This document shows positions 1 through 10,400 of a stretch of DNA of 64,000 nt, piece after piece (position 1 is the stretch's first letter; every line of letters starts with the position of its first letter). Origin of the DNA: Thunnus maccoyii (taxonomy: Eukaryota > Chordata > Actinopteri > Scombriformes > Scombridae); the NCBI RefSeq assembly GCF_910596095.1, contig NC_056533.1:7165001-7229000 (forward strand). Reading direction: 5' to 3'. The notes under the pieces were generated by a model. The model made no database searches, was not told where the DNA came from, and saw only the letters and a program-made list of their open reading frames with translations. Position numbers and translations under genes: made by a program.

Positions 1-1096
1 AATCTAGTTCAGTCTATGAATGCATAGATATTATAAATGTATAAATTATGTATATGGAACCTTGTGAATTGTTTGTCAGAAATTAAAATCTTTGAAGTTT
101 AGTTCTGTATATTTGAAACATCTAAATGCTTGTATGTCATATATTTTTTTACAAAAACAAGATAATTATGAGAAATCCCTGTTGCACTACAGCAAAAACA
201 GCAATATGAGTATAAGTCATGACTGGTAAGACCCAATCAGGAAGTGAACATGGGTGCCTGCATCATTGGTTTTAAAAAAGTCGCAATCCAAGAGTTTTCA
301 AACTAAAATAGGGTCAGCAGCATTTTCAAAATTCTCTGTTTTAGGGGTTCGCAAACACTGGAGTAGTGTGGATGCTAGGCATTAATGTAGCAAATGTTGT
401 GCGTTTTAAAACAAAAATGTATTAGTGTGGTTGTAGTATGTGTCTCTTTTATGTTTGAGTAGGCCTTGTGTAGTGTTGTAGACTGCTGTCCATTTTATGT
501 TCATGTTATTCCTGTGTAAGAAAGACATGGTAGACATGGAGACAGTGCACCTAGCCTGTTGCTGTCTATCGGTGGTGGTGCTGAACCGTTTGTCAATCAA
601 TGCATGTAGTGCTCCGCATGCTGTCCTCGGTGCTGAAACACTTGAACACTTGAACCTGGCAACCTGTCTTTTTTTTTCCTTCAGAATAAGCTTGCTTGAC
701 AAAGTGCCTTCACTATGTTTTCTTAGACATGGGCTTGCTTGGCTCAATAAGTGACAATTTGTGTTTATGGATAGGATAGGATCCATCAGCGTTTTGACAG
801 GTTTGAATTTTTAAAATGACTTTATCAGAAGGGCCCCTTGAAAATGCGCCGACCCCTCTGCGCTGAGAGTCTAGCTCCGCCCCTGCCTAGTATCTTTTAT
901 TTACTGTAGAAATACTGTAAAAATGTAATACTTAATGATTTGCTGATACAGACCGATACACACGCCAACATGTGAATAATGGGAGTACCGGCACTTATTT
1001 TTTTCCACTTCAAGCACTGTTATTAGCACATACTACACATGACACGATATGAGTGTTGCACTATAAAATTGACTTAATATACTATTTTCCTTCCAG
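1..1096. other. Non-coding stretch, probably an intron of the partial adhesion GPCR
   Basis: No open frame here has coding character and no TM1-type exon is visible. The next exon downstream starts in phase 2 and needs an upstream exon like the one 1.9 kb before the equivalent exon in the paralogue at 12052-12170. This stretch is therefore most simply the tail of that intron. Confidence 0.5.
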
Positions 1097-2217
1097 AAAT
1101 TGGCGTCCAGAGAAGGTGATCGGTGTGCATATGCAACTAGCAGGGGCACTGCTCTGCCTCCACCTCAGCTTTCTGGTGTGCAGTATGTTAGTGTTGCAGC
1201 AGAATGAGAACGAGGAGGGCTGGGTTTGCCAAGTTATGGGTCTCATTTTACACTGGTCCCTGCTGGCCACCATCAGCTGGACAGCTCTGGAGGGATTCCA
1301 TCTCTACCTTCTCCTAGTCCAAGTCTTAAACGTGAAGAGATACCTGCTCAAACTCAGCTTGGTGGGATGGGGTGAGTAGATTCTGAGTTGGACAGTGAAA
1401 CTGTCGAATAGTTGTTGCATTTCATTTAATTTCCTTAAATCAATACATGCAACCATACAGTCAGGGCTTGTGGACATAAACTCTGTCTTTCATGTCTTTA
1501 TGCAGGTCTTCCTACACTGATTGCAGTGGTTTGTGGGGTTTCAGGTGTTTATGGGAAATACAGTCTGGAACTGAGGGATGCCAACAACCACACAACAGTG
1601 CAGATGTAAGAAACCAAGATTCATTGTTAGGATTTTAAATATGTAACCACCTTGGGTGTTTGAATTTTCAGCAAGTATACACTGTGATTTGCTCTGCTCT
1701 TCCTTATTCTCCACCAACAAGCAGGTTATTTGGAATTCAAAGCTTTCTGCTTAAACATTTTTCCCAACCTGCAGGTGCTGGATGAGCAGCAAGTTCCCAC
1801 AGAGGCTTTTGGTCAGCTATGTCATTACTATGGCCCTTCTGTTACTGTTGATACTGTGTAATTCCTGTATGCTGGGACTGGTGGTGTGCAAGCTGCAGGG
1901 GCTGAGAGGAGGTGGCGGGGATGTGATGAACAGAGAGAAAGGAAGCAGGTTGTGGAAGGACTGTGCCACAGTGCTGGGTCTCAGCTGTGTTCTGGGGTTA
2001 CCATGGGTGTTAGGCAGCGCCACCTTAATCTCCCTCCCCCAGCTGTACCTGTTCACTGTACTCAACTCCCTGTCAGGTCAGTATGTTCTGGATCCTCATA
2101 GAGTAAATATTGCTTATATGTAAGACTGGAAGACAAATTTACAGCTTTTCTTTTCTCCCCTCAGGTGTATTTGTGTTCCTGTGGTCATGGTCTTTGATTG
2201 ACGAGCCTCAAAGATAA
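1097..2217 (+). CDS. Adhesion GPCR, ADGRG3/ADGRG5-like, 3' part only (four last coding exons)
   Basis: Coding exons are 1097-1371, 1506-1605, 1775-2076 and 2165-2217, stop TAA at 2215-2217. All junctions are GT-AG and the frame is continuous (phases 2, 1, 2, 1), the same structure as the complete paralogue at 7441-16555. The translation covers TM2 to TM7 of a family B2 receptor. It includes the TM3 motif [20 protein letters not shown], a TM4 start LSLVGWGLP, TM5 after a CWMSSKFPQRLL loop, and TM6 with GLSCVLGLPW. No stop interrupts it, so it looks functional. The extracellular region, GPS and TM1 must lie left of the window. The cytoplasmic tail is very short, ending about nine residues after TM7, whereas the paralogue has a Ser/Asn-rich tail about 20 residues longer. 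The extracellular loop 2 exon is one codon shorter than in the paralogue. Ligand and coupling cannot be read from the sequence. Confidence 0.85.
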
Positions 2218-2433
2218 TGGATACCGGTCTCAATAACTAATATACAATGCTAAAACAAATGTTTCATGTATAACCTTTATTAGGTGTTTTGGTGTCCATG
2301 TATAATGGACAGTCCAAATATAATCAAATCTGAACAATAACTTGATTTGCTGATGGTCAAATGAAATCGCATTTAATATTATTATCTAATTTAATGGTTA
2401 AATGGTAATTTATTTGGTTGGAGATGCCAAAAA

Positions 2434-2439
2434 AATAAA
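2434..2439 (+). terminator. Candidate poly(A) signal of the partial adhesion GPCR
   Basis: AATAAA lies 217 bases after the stop codon, in an A-rich context. It is the first canonical hexamer downstream of the gene. Confidence 0.5.
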
Positions 2440-2937
2440 ACACAAAGTAAAGACAACTAAATCAGAGGAGATCATCTATAAAAATCCTGTATGACCTGTA
2501 TGACCCTGAAAATCAATTTAAAAATTTGACACATATGACAATAAAACAGTTCAGAAGTGCCTGTAACAATGGTGAAAGATAAGGTACAGATGGCTGCAGC
2601 AGAAGGAACAAAGGACAGCTTAAATCTTATAGTTTTGATCTTACTTTGCAATGTCCTGCCTCTGTTGCTCACTCAAACCTCTGGTGTAGGTGATGTGTAC
2701 AGTATTTTAGGATGCCAGACATATTTAAAATCTGGTCATTGTAAAGTTGTGCTACTGTTCAAATGTACTCTTTGATTTCAAATATCTTAGTCGCTTTCTT
2801 TATATTTACGATTCTTAACACACACATTGACAAACATATAAATCAAGCCAAAAGTTAAGTAACTCTGTGACACCGACTTGTAAAGAGTTGAAGGACACTC
2901 TGACTGACCCAAGAAAAACATTCTTTGCTGCAGTGTT

Positions 2938-2977
<40 letters not shown>

Positions 2978-3972
2978 TACATTGCAGATTATTTTCAAGA
3001 CTCTTTCAAGGGCTCATCAGAGTAATCATCAGGTCCCTGTTTGTCTTACAGTAACATGAACATTATTTTTACATCATCTAATCTCTCTAATAACACATAC
3101 TGTGTTTAATGTTTTGTAATATATTATGTTATATTATATGAATTTATTTTTGATTGTTGATTATTTAATCATGTTTAACAATATGGCTAATGATATGTTA
3201 ACAATATGATAGAATAACACCTTTTATTGAACAGAAGTTGCCATACAAATTTAGTAAATAGAAAACATTTTTTATTTACATTACATATTAATCTATTATT
3301 AATAAGAATTAGAAACAAGCTCAATTAGCAAAAGTATAACTACAAGAGATGTAACCACTAAAATTAAATGCAAAATGATTTATTGAGAGATGATTTGGCG
3401 CAGACTCAACTACCATTGTGCTCCATGGCTTGTTATAGCACCGCCTGGTGGATTGGTGATGTTTAGTCACACCTAGTGGAGAAGAAGGAGGATGGAGGTG
3501 GAGAGGAGGAAGAACAAAAACAAAAAGAGCAACAAGAAAGACAAAAGGTTAAGGATGAAGAGAAATAAGAAGAAATATTAAGAAATATTGCAAATAAATA
3601 AATAAAATAAAATAAAAAATAAAGCATCACTTTGATATGTTATGATATGAATCAGCTGCACCGCAGCATCCCTGGACAATCCCTGACTACATGAGAGAGA
3701 TGATTATAAGTGGTTTATTTCTCTATTATATTGCCTACGCAATGTCTTAAAGAAGTAAAAACAATAATCACTGTCATTGGGTTCCAGTTATATAGACAAA
3801 CTCTGCCATCCACAGGTTCCCTGTTCGATCAGATCACATCTATTGAAATAAACCCTGGTGTTCTGTTTGATGGTACTTTGGGTTTTGAACATCATGCCAT
3901 GAAGCTTTGAAATATTTCAATTTTTTCAGTATTCACAATTTGAAATTGCTTTTAACTTTTAAAGATGCAGAG
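2440..3972. other. Intergenic DNA, low complexity in places
   Basis: No gene is recognised. It holds a CTTT microsatellite, an A-rich purine stretch at about 3480-3640 (AAAT/AAAAT repeats at 3590-3625) and short unremarkable frames. A frame at 2557-2775 starts with a hydrophobic stretch, but no splice partner can be supported. Confidence 0.5.
2936..2978. repeat. (CTTT)n microsatellite
   Basis: About ten uninterrupted copies of the tetranucleotide CTTT, directly visible. Confidence 0.95.
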
Positions 3973-4455
3973 ACCTTCTTACATGTGAAAATCAAAATTA
4001 ACCACCGCACACTGTAATGACTTTACTGTGACTTTATTAAGAGCGAACAACGCGTTTCGCCTGTAGCTACTTCATTTTCGCTCAGTACAACTGCTGAGTA
4101 CTCACAGGTGTGATAAATACATTTGAGTCACATGACTAATTATCACAGTCTTCATTTTCTCAAAGTGAACATTTTACAAAGGGCACGAAAATGAAAATAT
4201 ACATATTACAAAAAACATGACGTGATTAATGTTGCACAAAGTTACAAGAATTACACCATTTTATATAATTAAACTTCATTACATCCCGTAAACAACTGAC
4301 TGAATAGGATGGGTAGAATTCCCTAAGCAGAATGGACTACAGGTCCTACAGCTGTCCCTCTACATCACTAAATGGGAAGGGTGAGTGCCAGTGGCTCATC
4401 TCTCCCTAAGAGTCCAAATAGCCTGTGGAGAGAAATAAAAGTTAATATTTACATA

Positions 4456-4545
4456 TCTCAGATGAAAACTCAAATCCTGTGTTTCATAAAGTTAACATAC
4501 TCATATCACAGAAAAGAACTCGAATCCTGTGTTTCATTAAGTCCA
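4456..4545. repeat. Local tandem duplication at the 3' end of the Penelope-like fragment
   Basis: Two imperfect copies of about 35 bases containing ATCCTGTGTTTCAT, at about 4457-4493 and 4508-4545. The second lies in the final codons of the endonuclease fragment and the first just beyond it. Confidence 0.6.
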
Positions 4546-4825
4546 TAAGGTTCAATAGTATTCAATTCATAAATCCAAAATGCCTCACTTCTTAAGAGCT
4601 GGTTAATCAAGTCACCACCTCTTGGATTGCGTCGCACTCTTTCAATGCCGATAAATTTGAGGGACGTAGCTGACCCATGGTTTTTCTCCTTGTGGTGTCT
4701 AGCAATGGCATAATCCATATTACCATTTCTTATGTTCAGCAACTCTTAGTTTGAGATGGCGCTTTGTTTGGCCTACATACATTAAGCCACATGGGCATTT
4801 CAAGATGTATATGACATGTGTAGAG
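4506..4825 (-). pseudogene. GIY-YIG endonuclease fragment of the Penelope-like element, frameshifted
   Basis: One minus-strand frame from about 4814 reads VIYILKCPCGLMYVGQTKRH, the core GIY-YIG motif of Penelope-like endonucleases, and reaches AEHKK before a stop near 4730. The frame that starts at 4742 continues the same protein through RNGNMDYAIARHHKE, RGGDLINQLL and WIYELNTIEPYGLNE to its natural C-terminus at 4506. The two parts overlap out of register, so an indel has broken the gene. It is too degraded to be active. Confidence 0.75.
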
Positions 4826-4847
4826 AGACAGTACCTTCTTACATGTG

Positions 4848-6230
4848 TTTATTTACTCATGCTCTGATTATTGCAACAGCCTCTTAGCTTATTATCATGC
4901 TGCAGATGTGTACAGAACTCCAGATGTATTAAATAGCATAAAACCACAGAACCTTTGCATCTCTTATTAAAACAATCTTTTTTTTCTGAGATCTCATCCT
5001 GGTTTTTCTTTAATCTTATATTACTGGAATCTGTTTTAGTAATTTTATTCTGGTCCAGTCGACGTCTCTTGTTACCTTTAAGTTCTCACTTTGATTTGAT
5101 GTTATATTTGTGGATTTTAATTTTGAAAATTGCTTTATGAATAAAGGTTTATATAAAGACTTTATAATGCTCCAGTGGTGCTTATGGATTCTTTTCTTGG
5201 TAAATGAATGAATTTTCTTCAAAGAGTAAAGTTAGGGGAATTCACAAGAAACTGATTTTAAAATAATTCATATCATCAAAATATTACTGAATGTAGCATC
5301 ATATTGACACTGAGGCCTCTAAACATTTAAAACAGATACAACCAATAAATAATACAAAACATCCAATTGAAAGTAATGAGATGAGAGATAATTTGCTGCT
5401 CAAAATGCTTTTTGATTTTTTTTTCATTTGAAAGCTGGTTCCTGGAAGCCTTCAGCAGGATGTTTTTGCATGAGAATTGACGCAATGGCTGTAAACATCT
5501 CCTGTGGGCTCACATAAGTGGAGGCGGTGTTTAAACAGATAGTGAGTGATAATACACATGATAAATGCTAAACGGGGGGGCTTTACGTGAAGTGCTACCA
5601 AAATCTTATCTGGTAACATTGTGCTAATTGTTTTTATTTTTTGGCAACACACACAAAGAAAATACTCGTGCTGATTAAAGAACTGTGTTGATTTTGCTAA
5701 ACACGTATGAAATTATGAATATGATTACATTTAGTGGCCTCACTGTGCTGGGTCTTACCTGCCTCATGGGGACCACCTGAGGCCTGGCCTTGCTGGGCTC
5801 AGGATATATGAACTACCCCATATTGTGTGTCTCTCTGTTGGCAGTTTTTTGTCACGTGTGTCTGTTCAGGTTCTCTTTCACCAGCTTGTAACTCCACCCA
5901 AGATGTTGTAACATGTGTTTCTTCGTCAAGGTTTCTTCATCTTCTTCAAGCAAGGGAAGAGAGATATGAAGGACAGGATGACTTCAGGAATCAAATCTGA
6001 TTAGAACCCCAACCCTTTCCTGACATTAGTCCATATGATAAAGCCCAGATGTAATCAAACTTCCCCTGATAATCCCCCATCATGTAACTATAGCAACATG
6101 TAAGTCTCCTAATAACCCTGCTCATAGTAGCCTTACTGTAAATTAAGTTACAAAGCAATTTTCTTTACAGAAACATAAATCTTTGTTTAGACAGGTTCCT
6201 AATTTCTCAAATGTGTCTTAAAACAACAGT
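4848..6230. other. Intergenic DNA
   Basis: AT-rich and without a supported gene. The segment at about 4840-5165 resembles a worn LINE 3' end (a 'DYCNSLL'-like remnant, later an AATAAA at about 5140). Nothing further is recognised up to 6230. Confidence 0.4.
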
Positions 6231-6231
6231 T

Positions 6232-6715
6232 ATGTGTCCATATGAACAGTGTGTGTGCTTTCAATATAGGTGATGGGAGCCAAAATCCACAGTGTGTCCA
6301 CACAGTCATTTTGTGCAAAAGTTCATCTGAAGTTTATATGAGGCTTCAGCAGTCTGAGTTAGTCATATCAAGTGAATATCTGCCACATTTACAGTCTTTT
6401 TAGCATCAAATTCCCTCTTTGTGATTCTTCGGACAGTGTTTCCCTGCTAAGTAACAAAAAGAGGGGCTTTGGCACTAAAAAGACTGACACTTAACAATAT
6501 CTAATTGATTTGACTCATTTGGATGACTGAAGCTTCATATTAGCATCAGATAAACTTTTAAATACATTGTTGAACAGAAGGAGGACTGTGGATTTTAGCC
6601 TTCGTCATTTACATTGTAAGTGCATTATGAAGAGATCTTCTGATGGTCAGTATGAACAGGAGGAATGATTATGACTAGAAAAACCTATTTCAATGTTCAT
6701 TTGGGCTCCTGACTG
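6232..6715. mobile_element. Fold-back (long inverted repeat) non-autonomous element, copy 1
   Basis: The two halves are imperfect reverse complements. GGAGCCAAAATCCACAGTGT near 6270 pairs with a segment near 6580-6600, and a 'CTTCAGCAGTCTGAGTTAGT' arm pairs with the opposite strand near 6510-6530. The left arm has lost about 70 bases relative to the right. A second member lies at 10312-10834. There is no coding capacity. The structure fits the fold-back MITEs common in fish; the superfamily is not certain. Boundaries are approximate. Confidence 0.7.
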
Positions 6716-7440
6716 TGGTTTTAAGAGAAATTTGAAAAGTTGTGAGCCTGGCCTTTAAATCAATTTTCATTAAAGTTTTTTCCCTCACAAACCTTGAATA
6801 TTGCATGTGTTTATGAATAAAATAAAGCATTATAGGAGAGTGTCTAGTTTTGCCAAAGCCAATTTCATTTTTTCATGTGAGCTGCCACCTTTGGAACACA
6901 TTAAGTGATGCAGGTCTGTCTCTTTCACTTCCCCCGCTAACAGTAAGTGTCTGTATTGTTGACCACTATGACTTGACTTCTTTCTGCTTGCGTATTGGAA
7001 AAGTGTCACATTTGAGAAACTTCCCCTTCATTCTAGGCAGTGCCTAGAGTGAAAAATCATTATAAAATATTCCCATCATTTGTTTCTATGAACAACTACA
7101 AACATGTATGTGATATTGTCTATTGTAAATGATATAACTAATAAATAACATTTTAGCTTGGCTCAGTGATTCATATAAATATAAGTCATTCTCTCATGAG
7201 CAGATAAATATGTTCATTAGATTTCTTTTAAAACTCAACTTCACTAGCTCTCTGTAAAAATCCTTATGTCATTGTACTTCGTTTGAAAACATATCTGATA
7301 TGGATCACTTCCTGTCAACCCTCACTCTGCCACCAACATGTGATGTATGCCGATGTGACTCAAACAACCTCAAACAAGCAGAACAGTGCAGTGTGTTGAA
7401 CTGATAGACCATACGTGTGTTTGAGGAACAGTGAGAGAGG
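6716..7440. other. Upstream flank of the ADGRG3/5-like gene
   Basis: Presumed promoter and 5' UTR of the gene starting at 7441. I see no clear TATA box close to the ATG and no other gene. Confidence 0.4.
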
Positions 7441-10400
7441 ATGTGGATGACTCTTTGTCTCGTCTCGCTCGTCTGGGTTTCTACGACTCAAGCTGGTGGT
7501 GAGTTTTTCCACATGTTTATTTTGTGTTAATGGTTGTGTGCTTGTGAGGTGAGCACCACTTGAACTGTTAATATATATATATCAAGGTTCCCCGAGTAAG
7601 TGGTGGACAGTTTCTCTCATGTTCTTATTCTGGAGTGAGATCTGTCATTAGCATGTTTTATCTTATACTGTCAATCTTGTATCCAGTGTGTATCCATCCA
7701 TACACTGTACTATCTTTAACTATTTGACTTTCTTTCTCTGTCACTTTGACAGGCTGTGAAAATGTCTTCCATGAGTGTGGCCAAACTGTCTCCTGGACCA
7801 GGTAACTCATTCAGTGGATACTAAGCTCATGCTGTAGATCTTACACTCCTCCTTTTAAGGGCAATATACATCTATCTACTACACCAATGTTCCCTGATGT
7901 CTAATGAATGCTGGAGTAGCTTTGATATGATTGTGAAAGACAACCTGAAAGTAAAAAAGGACATAAAAAAGCGACTGAGCAAATGAATTATAACATACCG
8001 TATATCATATACATGACTCTGTGAATATCAAGGTTTTGAGCTTTTTCTCAACCCATAAATGACTGCGTATGATAATCCTTAAATTAATGTCACAAATCTG
8101 CAATGTTTTTACTCAGCAGGACCAGTAGTTGTTAATCTAAAAGTTTTCTCATAGAAATAATTGATTCATGTAGTTATCTTTCTGTATAACTTTGCTTGGT
8201 TTGCTGAAATGCTGAAATGTGTCTGTGTTGGTAGGTGTTATGACCACAAAATTCGAAAATGTACGATAAGAGGCCGTGGTATGCTAAACTTCATTCAACA
8301 GAGGGTGAACTCGTCTCAAGAGGTGAGGTCAAAATTTGGGGTAACAGACCCTGCAGCTTCTGTCTTGGTTCTTAGAGGTAAAACTATATGAAGTTTTATA
8401 TGGAATTCACCAACAAATGAGCAAAACAGGAGAAAAAAATGTTTTTGTGTTGTTCATCAAGAGTGATTAAAGACAGAGAATAATAATAATTTTACATATT
8501 CCACATCATACATACGAGTTCAGGATGTCTTTCTTGGAACGTACAAAAAACCAGAACAATTAAAATCATCCTCAACAAGTTACAAGTACATGTATTCATC
8601 ATTTTTATTGCCAATGAGTGAACAGGCTGTAATGTTACATAAAAAATGAGACCTTCCCTGTCTTTCTCGGATGCATGTCACAGCCTGTGGACTGGTTTCT
8701 ATGTGACCACAAAAAGCCTTGTCTCTCTCTCGCTGACGTCAACAAACAACCAGCATAACGACACAACAATACAACACAACAAACTGAGTAGAAACACCTT
8801 GCAGATATTAGCTCTCCAGCTAATGACACGGATAACTGCCTCCGTCAACCACTATACATTTCACAACTAAACATCCCTGCAATGACAAGTCGCCCACTCC
8901 GGAGCTACCTCTTTAGTTTTTTCTGTTGATAGTCCGAAGGTGATAATAAGCACACATTTCACAACAAAACTGATTGACTGGGAGTGAGAGATGCTTTGCT
9001 GAAACACAGTGCAAAACACAACATTAGAGATCTTTTATGTTATTATGAGAAGCGAGCACGCAAGCGAGAGTAGCAGGATGTAGACTGCAGCTCACTCAAC
9101 AGCTACTGGTGTCACCAATTTCTGATTGGAATTTCTGATTCTTACAAATAGAACTTTTACATATATGTTTTCCTTGGTGTTTGTGATGTTTTTGTGTGTA
9201 CTTGTGTTTTTTTAGGCTGAGGAGAGTCCTACTACTGAACACAGGGTTCACATCCCATCCTCAGCTCTACAGACATGCAGAGGAGATGATCCTGAGGAGG
9301 AGGTACAGCTGGTGATCACTGTGCTCAGCAGCACTTATTTCAAGGTCAGTAGCTGAACATGCAAACTTTGAGCAACAGGAGACTTCTTTAGTTACTCCTC
9401 GGTTGCCTGTATTATTCAATACTAATCACAATGGACATGTAGATACAGAGAGGCAGGTGAATTAGGAAGTTTTTTTTTTCAGGAGAATAGATAAGGAAGT
9501 GGAGCCTAATGTTAGCTTCCACTTTAAGTTGGTTGCATTTTCTTTTCATGCTGATTTGCACTGATTTCCAAAAACTCTGTATAACCAAAGTCAGCTGTTG
9601 TGTACAAATAAAACTGAGGAAAGGTTGATACTGTAGCTCATGTTGTTGCAATTCTTCTACATTTCAAATTAACTTCATCCAAGCCCTCATGTCATGTATC
9701 GCTACTGGAACTTTTGTCCATTGTTGCAGCTGAGTTCCCCGCTGCCAAAAGGACGGGGGAGAGTACTCAGACCCAGCCCTCCTGTCCACAGGCAAGACAC
9801 TGTTATGGGGGAGTCAGTGCTGGTAGTGAAGGCAGGGAACTCCCCAGTCAGAAACCTCCCACAACCCATCAAATTAATCTTCAAACACAACAAAGAGGTA
9901 AAATGACTAAACCAGTTGTGCTAGCATTACAAAAGTGTCACAATCTGCTTTCCTCTTATGTTTTTGTAATATATGTTTCAGGTGGAAAATGGGACTTGTG
10001 TGTTTTGGGAGGAGTCAGAGCTGGGTGATGGAACAGGTGGGTTACATACAGCAGATCAGTCTACAGTGAGTTTCACCTCAATTTTTCTCTCAAATAAAAA
10101 AATTAACTCTTTTATATGTGTCTGTGTGTTTTCAGGTCACTGGAGTAAAGTCAGTGATACCAAAGACAATGGAACTCATTTCATTTGTAGCTGTTACCAC
10201 CTGAGCTTCTTTGCTGTGCTTGTGGTAAAAGCATCTTTGTACAGACTATTTCCTCTAAGTATTTGTTCTTTTTTCAGTCATTTTCTCACACATTCACACA
10301 TTTTAATACATTTTTCTTGCCATAATCATTCCTCCTGTTAATACTGGCCAGTAGAAGATCCCTTTATAATGCACTTACAATGTAAGTGATGGGGGGCAAA

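Larger units (their letters stand above)
3973..4847 (-). mobile_element. 5'-truncated Penelope-like retroelement flanked by a 15-bp direct repeat
   Basis: The same 15 bases, ACCTTCTTACATGTG, occur at 3973-3987 and 4833-4847, as expected of a target-site duplication. The DNA between them reads on the minus strand as the C-terminal GIY-YIG endonuclease end of a Penelope-like element, followed by a 3' untranslated region. That region holds GAAACGCGTTGTTCGC and an AATAAA at about 4033-4038. Only about 845 bases remain, so the reverse transcriptase is missing, as in typical 5'-truncated copies. The flanking DNA on the right (4840-4900) carries a decayed 'DYCN'-type LINE reverse-transcriptase fragment, suggesting insertion into an older LINE. 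Confidence 0.75.

Noticed and set aside
2557-2775. Frame with an N-terminal hydrophobic stretch, possible signal-peptide exon of another receptor
   Set aside because: No downstream exons in phase, no homologue recognised, and the hydrophobic run is central rather than N-terminal.
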